DNA of 64,000 nucleotides from Bradyrhizobium erythrophlei (GTDB lineage Bacteria; Pseudomonadota; Alphaproteobacteria; Rhizobiales; Xanthobacteraceae), in the NCBI GenBank assembly GCA_900129675.1, contig FSRD01000003.1, positions 186,001-250,000 of the forward strand, given 5' to 3'. Below the pieces are notes generated by a model. That model made no database searches, was not told the origin of the DNA, and saw only the letters and a program-made list of their open reading frames with translations. The translations under genes were made by a program, and so were the position numbers. Shown one piece after another: positions 58,625-64,000 of the stretch. Positions within the stretch are counted from its first letter, which is position 1. Every line of letters begins with the position of its first letter.

Positions 58625-59719
58625 TTATCGCAAGTCGGCGATGGATGCGGGGCCGGGGCCCGGCGTGATTAATGTCGGCCACTGCTTCGAGCCGAACGGC
58701 ACCACCGGCGGCAGGAACGTGGTCATGCCGCGCTTTCCGGTCTCGGCTGCGATCGCGACCCGCGCATCGCCGCCCATCAGCTCATAGTCCATCAGATGAT
58801 AATTGCCGAAGAACAGCGAACCGACCGAGCGATCCGCGATGATCCGCGTCAGCGATTCCAGCATGTCCGCCGGCGTCGTCGTAAACGAGACGGTTTCGAT
58901 CAGAAGCAGGCGGTCGTTGATGGCCTCCGGACCGAAGAACTGCGCGAGCACGCTGAACAGCACGTTGTTCTGCCGCGCCACGTAGATCGTATTGCTGGCG
59001 CCATAGGCCTTGTCCCAGTCGGCGCCGAGTTGGGCCTTCCAGTCGGTCAGCACATTCATCCAGTGCCCAACCTGGGTCTGCGCCGCCCAGGAAACGTTCT
59101 TCGCCAGGAACGGTGCCTGCTTCTTGCCGAAGGCCTCGAGCGTCGCAAAGGGAATCACGCCCTTGGCAGCGCACTCATCCATGAAGGCGATGTTGTTCTG
59201 CAGGATGGTGCGGTTGTTGTCGCGCCAGCCGGGCTCCATCGGCGTGAGGTCCAGCCCGTCGAGCGCCGACTGCATCCGGCTGCGGTAAGCCAGCATCGCG
59301 CCGCGCCAGGATTTGTCGTCCGTGTTGTCGACATAGGGGCCGACGACCTCGGCCAGCGCCATCGTGCTGTGACCGACCGATTTGAGCAATTGATAGACGA
59401 TCGGCACCTGCGGCGCTTCCGTCGGCGCCATTCCCGGGCGGTAAAGGATCATCCGGCCGCCGGCGCCGGAAAACAGCGCGAGGATCACCGGATGCTTGCT
59501 CAGGACATTCTGCTGGAAGATTTTTGCGGCGTCGCCGTACAGGTCGAACATGCCGGTGTTGAGGGCCAGCATGTCCTTGGTCGCGATATCGGCTGACGTC
59601 GACGCGGTCTTGCCTGCGATCGGCGCCATGTAGGATGGAAGGGTCTGGGCGCTGGCGACCGCACTGCAGCCGAACAGCAACATCGCAATCGCCAGGGACG
59701 GGTAGCGCTTCATGTCCAC
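58625..59719 (-). CDS. Exported protein of unknown function between sox and molybdenum hydroxylase genes
   Basis: A 364-aa protein with a signal peptide ending A-S-A-Q near residue 25; the L-L-F-G-C-S-A motif may instead be a lipoprotein box. The mature part is mostly helical with no cofactor motif; conserved-looking stretches are F-S-G-A-G-G-R and S-S-x-F-F-G-N-Y-H. It lies about 140 bp downstream of soxA and precedes the large molybdenum subunit. I do not recognise the family. Confidence 0.7.
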   Translation of the reverse strand: MDMKRYPSLAIAMLLFGCSAVASAQTLPSYMAPIAGKTASTSADIATKDMLALNTGMFDLYGDAAKIFQQNVLSKHPVILALFSGAGGRMILYRPGMAPTEAPQVPIVYQLLKSVGHSTMALAEVVGPYVDNTDDKSWRGAMLAYRSRMQSALDGLDLTPMEPGWRDNNRTILQNNIAFMDECAAKGVIPFATLEAFGKKQAPFLAKNVSWAAQTQVGHWMNVLTDWKAQLGADWDKAYGASNTIYVARQNNVLFSVLAQFFGPEAINDRLLLIETVSFTTTPADMLESLTRIIADRSVGSLFFGNYHLMDYELMGGDARVAIAAETGKRGMTTFLPPVVPFGSKQWPTLITPGPGPASIADLR

Positions 59720-59863
59720 ACTCGTTGCAAGGTTAAGCTGTGATTGTTATTGATTCGTACCTTCACTGCAGTATTCGGTGATTGATGTTTTGCGCAAGCG
59801 ATATGTGCCCCGATTGGCGGCGCTGGTTGCGATATCGTTGATGCCATCTGTAAAATGGCGCGC

Positions 59864-60640
59864 TTACGGCCGCACCGCCGGCGCCTCGACCGCCATGCCG
59901 CGCGCCCGCGACATCAGATAGAGCTCGAGCTCGACCAGTTCCGGCGCGCCGTAGTCGTAGGCTTGCGCGCGGATGCCGGTGATGCAGGCGCGCAGGCGGC
60001 GTTGCAGCGATCCCAGCGACTGCCACTCCAGCCGGTAGAGCGGATAGCCGGTCGGATGCGCTTGCGTGATCGCCGATCCCGCGAGCCGCTTGTCCCAATT
60101 ATCGTCGTGGCAATTGGTGCAGCCGAGATTGAGCTGTCCCTGCCGCTGCATGAACAGCTCGCGCCCCTTGGCGACGAACGGTTCGAGCTGGGGGGCGGCG
60201 CCGGTCTCGATCGCAATGCCGCGCGACTGCCGCGCGACCAGGGCCGTAAGCGCCAGCAGACCGCTGCTCTCGTAAGGAAGCGGCGACGCCTGCTGATGGT
60301 TGACGCGGCACAGATTGATGCGCTGCTCAAGATCGACGGGGCGGCCGAGTGCCTTGTCGAACGCGGGATAGCGGGCAGATATGCCCTTCATGGTCGCGCG
60401 GGCATCGCCGTGGCAATCGGCGCAGGCCTTGTCGGAGGTGCCTACCTTGCGCTTCCACAGCGCTTCGCCGTCGAGCACCCAGAGCATGCCGGGATTGGCG
60501 GTATCGTCGTCCTGCATCGCCTGGGTGTCCGGGGTCATGAAGCTGTAGCCGGAGCGGCGCTCGCCTGGCGGGATATCCGTAGCGCGAACAGCGCCGGCCG
60601 TCAGCAGGGCAGCAAGGGCTATGATCCCGGCAAATCTCAT
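59864..60640 (-). CDS. soxA: Thiosulfate-oxidation cytochrome SoxA
   Basis: A 258-aa SoxA subunit of the SoxXA complex, which links thiosulfate to the SoxY carrier. ATG 60640 (coupled to soxZ by ATGA) gives a clean signal peptide; the frame to 60694 is longer. There are two CXXCH motifs, C-A-D-C-H (around 75-80) and C-T-N-C-H (near 175), and the conserved active-site Cys in L-R-A-C-I-T-G-I-R-A-Q. No soxB or soxCD in the window. Confidence 0.92.
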   Translation of the reverse strand: MRFAGIIALAALLTAGAVRATDIPPGERRSGYSFMTPDTQAMQDDDTANPGMLWVLDGEALWKRKVGTSDKACADCHGDARATMKGISARYPAFDKALGRPVDLEQRINLCRVNHQQASPLPYESSGLLALTALVARQSRGIAIETGAAPQLEPFVAKGRELFMQRQGQLNLGCTNCHDDNWDKRLAGSAITQAHPTGYPLYRLEWQSLGSLQRRLRACITGIRAQAYDYGAPELVELELYLMSRARGMAVEAPAVRP

Positions 60641-60957
60641 TCGACGATAATCGAGGCGGAGGCGGTTTCGGAAAAGCCCTTGTCGCCGATCCACTCGAAT
60701 TCGAATTTTCCGCTCTCGGTCGCGGTGGTGAAGAAGGTGATGAAGGGGTTGGCGGCGATGGCCTGAAAAAGGTCGGCGCGGAAGATCTCGGTGCCGTTGT
60801 AGCGGCAGCTGAAGCTCGTGATGATATCGCGCGGCACGACTTCGCCAGAGGCGAGGTGGCGATAGCCGGTCTCCATGATGTGCGACATCAAGGTCTTGAT
60901 CTCGATGATATCGCCGCGTTTTGCCGTGCGGGGTACGTTGATGAGGGCTGAAGGCAT
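60637..60957 (-). CDS. soxZ: Sulfur-compound-chelating protein SoxZ
   Basis: A 106-aa SoxZ. The Ig-like core is typical: P-S-A-L-I-N-V-P-x-x-A-K-R-G-D-I-I-E-I and V-V-P-R-D-I-I-T-S-F-S-C-x-Y-N-G. It overlaps soxY at the start (TGATG) and soxA at the end (ATGA), giving one translationally coupled block. It dimerises with SoxY. Confidence 0.94.
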   Translation of the reverse strand: MPSALINVPRTAKRGDIIEIKTLMSHIMETGYRHLASGEVVPRDIITSFSCRYNGTEIFRADLFQAIAANPFITFFTTATESGKFEFEWIGDKGFSETASASIIVE

Positions 60958-61436
60958 CAGATCACCTCCTCGGTGCAGGCGGCCAGCGTCACCACGACGT
61001 CGACGCTGACGGACCAGAACGTGTCGTCCGACAGCCGCGCGATGGCGACGACCTTCTGGCTGTCGGCGAGCCGGATGCGGGTCGAGACCTGCGCGCGGCC
61101 GGCGTGGGGGCCGAGATAGAAATTGCCGATATTTGGCTGCGGGTTCTTTTCGTTGAAGACGTGAATGCTCTTGACGTAGTTGTCCGCCGTCATCGGATTG
61201 GCGACGCTGACCGTCATCGGCACCGTGTTGCCGTTCTCGACCAGCGGCGGAATGTCGAGCTTGACCTTTCCGGTCCGCACCGCGGCTTCGCCGACCACGT
61301 TCCGGATCGCGCTGGCGAGCATCGCCGGCGTGGCTTCGGCGGGCCGCAGCGTCACGACGGGGACAGCGCCCAGCACGGCCGCGCCGCCTGCGAGGCTGAG
61401 GAATTGGCGGCGGCTCGAATGACGGGGCTGGGGCAT
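60957..61436 (-). CDS. soxY: Sulfur carrier SoxY with noncanonical C-terminus
   Basis: A 159-aa SoxY. TAT signal S-R-R-Q-F-L-S-L-A-G-G lies near residue 8. In classical SoxY the sulfur substrate is held on the Cys of a terminal G-G-C-G-G swinging arm. Here the end is V-V-T-L-A-A-C-T-E-E-V-I: one Cys six residues from the end, without the glycines. The rest of the fold fits (N-P-M-T-A-D-N-Y-V-K-S-I). It may be a divergent SoxY or a variant carrier. Confidence 0.85.
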   Translation of the reverse strand: MPQPRHSSRRQFLSLAGGAAVLGAVPVVTLRPAEATPAMLASAIRNVVGEAAVRTGKVKLDIPPLVENGNTVPMTVSVANPMTADNYVKSIHVFNEKNPQPNIGNFYLGPHAGRAQVSTRIRLADSQKVVAIARLSDDTFWSVSVDVVVTLAACTEEVI

Positions 61437-61445
61437 GGTTGCTTC

Positions 61446-61883
61446 CTATTCGCGCAGCGTTGCCAGATACGCCACGATATCCTCGATCTGTTCGGCCGAC
61501 AGGATCGGCTTGTCGCGCCACGCTGTTCCGACGCGATTGAGGCCGTCGACGCGATAATAGGACGGCATGATCGTCGCGGCATTGAGGCGGGAGGCATCGA
61601 CCAGCCGCAGCCGAAGCTGGCCTTCGGTCCACCGGCTGCCGGAACCGGCAAGGCTCGGCGCCAGATCGCCCTGGAACTTGAGTTCGGGAAATGGGCCGTT
61701 GTGGCAGAGGATGCAAGTGTTTGACCGATCGATGACAAGCGCGTGTCCGCGTGCAACGTCGCCGCGCGTCGTCGTAAGCGATTCCGGAATGGCGTCGCCG
61801 ACGATGGCATAGGGACGCAAGACCTGCGCGCCGGCCGGGCAGGGCAGCGCAAGCAGCGCCGCCGCGAACCACATCCGAATCAT
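61446..61883 (-). CDS. soxX: Cytochrome SoxX
   Basis: A 145-aa monohaem cytochrome, partner of SoxA. Signal peptide is residues 1-19 (ends P-A-G-A-Q). Haem motif C-I-L-C-H lies near residue 58, axial Met in I-M-P-S-Y-Y near 108, and L-A-T-L-R-E at the end. The ATG 61883 removes a frame that overlaps the flavoprotein gene. Located directly before soxY. Confidence 0.9.
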   Translation of the reverse strand: MIRMWFAAALLALPCPAGAQVLRPYAIVGDAIPESLTTTRGDVARGHALVIDRSNTCILCHNGPFPELKFQGDLAPSLAGSGSRWTEGQLRLRLVDASRLNAATIMPSYYRVDGLNRVGTAWRDKPILSAEQIEDIVAYLATLRE

Positions 61884-61896
61884 TGGGATTGCCGAT

Positions 61897-63177
61897 CTAG
61901 CCAAAGGCGTCCACCGTGATCGTCTTGAACCAGTTTTGCGCTTTCTCCGCCTCCTGCTGGCGCACCTCGCGCGGGGCATCGACCGGGCTTGTCTTGACTT
62001 CGACCTCGGCGAACTGATCCTCTTTGGGCTGATAGATCCCCGATAGTGAGAATGCATAGCCGGGCGCGACCGTGTTGTAGCAGGCGCCGTTCAGCCGGGG
62101 CATGTCGGGCGACTTGCCGGAAATCAGGTTTGCGATGACGGCGGCGCAGGCGTTGCCTTGCGCATTGGCGGCCGATGCCGATTTCGGAATCTGCCCGGCG
62201 ATGCAGGCGTCGCCGATGACGTGAACATTGGGCAGGAGCTTTGAGCCAAAGCTGACGGGATCGATCGGGCACCAGCCGGTGTTGTCGGCGGCGCCGGCGA
62301 TCTCGGCGATGCGGCCGGCCTTTTGCGGCGGGATCACGCTTGCGACCTCAGCTGTGTAATTGCCGAAGTCGGTGACGATGGTGCCGGTCGCGGGATCAAC
62401 CGAGGTGACCCGTCCGCCCTGCGACAGTGCGATCCGCTCGATCATGTCGGGATACAGTTCCTTCCAGGCGCCCTCGAACAACCGCTGCTGCGAAAAGCCA
62501 TCCTTGGCGTCGAGGATCAGGATCTTCGAGCGCGGCTTTTTGGTCTTCAGATAATGCGCGATCAGGCTGGCGCGCTCGTACGGCGCGGGGGGACAGCGCA
62601 ATGGTGCGGCGGGCACCGCCAGCACGACAACGCCGCCGTCTTCCATGGCTTCGATCTGCTTTCGCAGCAGCGTCGTCTGCTCGCCGGCCTTCCAGGCATG
62701 CGGCATCTTGAGGGATGCCGCTTCGTCATAGCCGGGCAATGCGTCGAAGCGCAGGTCGATGCCGGGCGCCAGCACCAAACGGTCGTAGCCGACCGAACTT
62801 CGGTCGGCCAGGCCGACCGTGCGCGCGTGCGTATCGACCTTTGCGGCGGCCTGCGGGATCACGGTCACGCTTTCGGCTACGATTTTGTCATAGCCGAATT
62901 GCTGCACCTCGATTTCCCGCAAGCCTGCGATCACCTCATTGCTGAACGGGCAGGCGGTAAAAATGCGGTTCGGTTCGATCAGTGTCACCTGCAGCCTTGC
63001 ATCGAGCTTCCGCAACGCCCGCGCGCAGCTCGCGCCGCCAAAACCGCCGCCGATCACGACGATACGCGCGGCGGATTGCGCGAACGACGGACACGGCAAG
63101 GCCGCAGCCGCAGCAGAGGCGGCGATGCCGCGAGCGACAGCTCTGCGCGTCGGCCGGCCCGTGACGTCCATAGGCAC
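61897..63177 (-). CDS. soxF: Flavocytochrome c sulfide dehydrogenase flavoprotein (SoxF/FccB)
   Basis: A 426-aa FAD protein. A signal peptide (R-R-A-V-A-R-G-I-A-A-S, cleavage near S-F-A-Q) precedes the Rossmann motif I-V-V-I-G-G-G-F-G-G-A-S, and redox cysteines lie at F-T-A-C-P-F-S-N and G-W-C-P-I-D. N-V-H-V-I-G-D-A-C-I is the C-terminal FAD-binding motif. It oxidises sulfide or assists SoxXA/SoxYZ; no adjacent FccA haem subunit is seen, so SoxX or another cytochrome may accept its electrons. Confidence 0.88.
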   Translation of the reverse strand: MPMDVTGRPTRRAVARGIAASAAAAALPCPSFAQSAARIVVIGGGFGGASCARALRKLDARLQVTLIEPNRIFTACPFSNEVIAGLREIEVQQFGYDKIVAESVTVIPQAAAKVDTHARTVGLADRSSVGYDRLVLAPGIDLRFDALPGYDEAASLKMPHAWKAGEQTTLLRKQIEAMEDGGVVVLAVPAAPLRCPPAPYERASLIAHYLKTKKPRSKILILDAKDGFSQQRLFEGAWKELYPDMIERIALSQGGRVTSVDPATGTIVTDFGNYTAEVASVIPPQKAGRIAEIAGAADNTGWCPIDPVSFGSKLLPNVHVIGDACIAGQIPKSASAANAQGNACAAVIANLISGKSPDMPRLNGACYNTVAPGYAFSLSGIYQPKEDQFAEVEVKTSPVDAPREVRQQEAEKAQNWFKTITVDAFG

Positions 63178-63222
63178 AATCCGAAAACCGGAGCGGCGGC
63201 CGTGAGGCCGCCGCTCGCTGTG

Positions 63223-64000
63223 TCAGGCGAAGGTGATGTTCTGGTCCCTCAGCGGCACCGAACGGATGCGTTTGCCCGTTGCCGCGAAATAGGCGTTGAG
63301 CACCGCCGGTCCAGCGACGCAGATGGTCGGCTCGCCGACGCCGCCCCAGAAACCGCCGCTCGGCATGATGATTGATTCCACCTTCGGCATCTCGTTGATG
63401 CGCATCGAATTGTAATTGTCGAAGTTGGACTGTTCGATCCGTCCGTCCTTCACGGTGCACCCGCCATAAAACAGGCCGGTCAGTCCGTAGACGAATGAGC
63501 CTGCAATTTGCCGTTCGATCTGCGCCGGATTGACGGCGTAGCCGGGGTCGGTGGCGGCGACGATGCGATGCACTTTTATCTTCGTGCCGTCGGTGACGGA
63601 TATCTCCGCAGCCCCCGCGACGTAGCTGCCATAGCCCATATGCTGGGCGATGCCGCGATAAACGCCTTGCGGGGCGGGCGTGCCCCAGCCGATCTTCTCG
63701 GCCACGGCGTTGAGCACCGCAAGGTGCTTCGGATGCTTGGTCATCAGCCTGCGGCGGAACTCGAGCGGATCCTGTCCGACCGACTGCGCCAACTCATCCA
63801 TGAAGCATTCGAGATAGATCGCATTGTGATTGACGTTGACGCCGCGCCAGAAACCGGGCGGGACGTGCGGGTTGCGCATGGAGTGCTCGACCAGCAGGTT
63901 CGGAACCGTATAGCCGATCGCCGCCTCGCCGCTGGCATTGAGGCCCTGGAACGCGACGGGGTCCTTGCCGTTGACCAACGCTTCCGGACGCAGGCTGAAC
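63223..64000 (-). CDS. Molybdenum hydroxylase large subunit, C-terminal part (runs off window)
   Basis: The C-terminal ~255 residues of a second xanthine dehydrogenase-type catalytic subunit; the frame is open to the window edge, so the 5' end is outside. N-P-H-V-P-P-G-F-W-R-G-V-N corresponds to the M-R-G-Y region, and W-G-G-V-G-E-P-T has the catalytic Glu in the standard G-V-G-E-P form, unlike the other copy. It lies 45 bp upstream of soxF and probably starts the operon with an iron-sulfur gene further right. Confidence 0.85.
   Translation of the reverse strand, partial: FSLRPEALVNGKDPVAFQGLNASGEAAIGYTVPNLLVEHSMRNPHVPPGFWRGVNVNHNAIYLECFMDELAQSVGQDPLEFRRRLMTKHPKHLAVLNAVAEKIGWGTPAPQGVYRGIAQHMGYGSYVAGAAEISVTDGTKIKVHRIVAATDPGYAVNPAQIERQIAGSFVYGLTGLFYGGCTVKDGRIEQSNFDNYNSMRINEMPKVESIIMPSGGFWGGVGEPTICVAGPAVLNAYFAATGKRIRSVPLRDQNITFA

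Overview
The window looks like chromosomal DNA of a Bradyrhizobium-like alphaproteobacterium (Nitrobacteraceae). The signs are high GC, a sox thiosulfate-oxidation operon coupled to molybdenum hydroxylases, a trifunctional Ser/Thr-kinase/ATPase/histidine kinase, an intergenic palindrome of the kind I associate with this group, and dense IS and group II intron content. This assignment is inference from gene style; there is no rRNA or housekeeping marker here.

Layout. 0.8-9.0 kb: an intact AT-rich ammonium transporter, an intact permease and an intact alpha/beta hydrolase stand among three decayed genes (kup, a D-2-hydroxyacid dehydrogenase, an SDR/epimerase), each with two or more frameshifts or stops. 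9.7-15.1 kb: a three-level nest of mobile DNA. An IS with 11-bp terminal repeats carries a group II intron three codons before the end of its transposase. The intron's reverse transcriptase is itself split by a 2.3-kb element with 27-bp terminal inverted repeats that encodes a large serine recombinase. The outer IS cut the 3' end of an oxalate decarboxylase gene (15.1-16.1 kb). Upstream of that gene, a small membrane protein gene is split by a second IS of 2.6 kb (16.5-19.1 kb).

19.5-27.4 kb: one co-oriented cluster with formylglycine-generating enzyme, two small membrane proteins, a possible 32-aa peptide, a PQQ dehydrogenase, cytochrome bd oxidase CydAB and an arylsulfatase with the C-T-A-G-R maturation motif. 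27.7-32.0 kb: an ion-handling block with a ClC antiporter, two Fluc/CrcB subunits, a CPA2 cation/proton antiporter and a DUF1622 protein. 32.2-34.7 kb: an SEC-C protein and IS debris. 34.8-40.1 kb: a sugar-type ABC importer (binding protein and two permeases, no ATPase) with an ADP-ribosylglycohydrolase-like enzyme. 40.6-46.1 kb: a giant trifunctional sensor kinase, divergent from the importer.

46.7-53.5 kb: an integrated island or its remains. It holds a cut IS, an S24-type regulator piece, several tiny membrane-protein genes with a repeated 3' sequence, a 5'-truncated type IA topoisomerase and a P4-type tyrosine integrase beside a tRNA-Val(CAC)-like gene. 53.6-64.0 kb: ferredoxin-NADP reductase behind an operator-like palindrome, then a long minus-strand operon: molybdenum hydroxylase (partial), soxF, soxX, soxY, soxZ, soxA, an unknown exported protein, a second TAT-exported molybdenum hydroxylase with its 2Fe-2S subunit, and a two-CXXCH cytochrome. 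The operon reads as periplasmic oxidation of thiosulfate/sulfide and an aldehyde or N-heterocycle, feeding electrons to c-type cytochromes.
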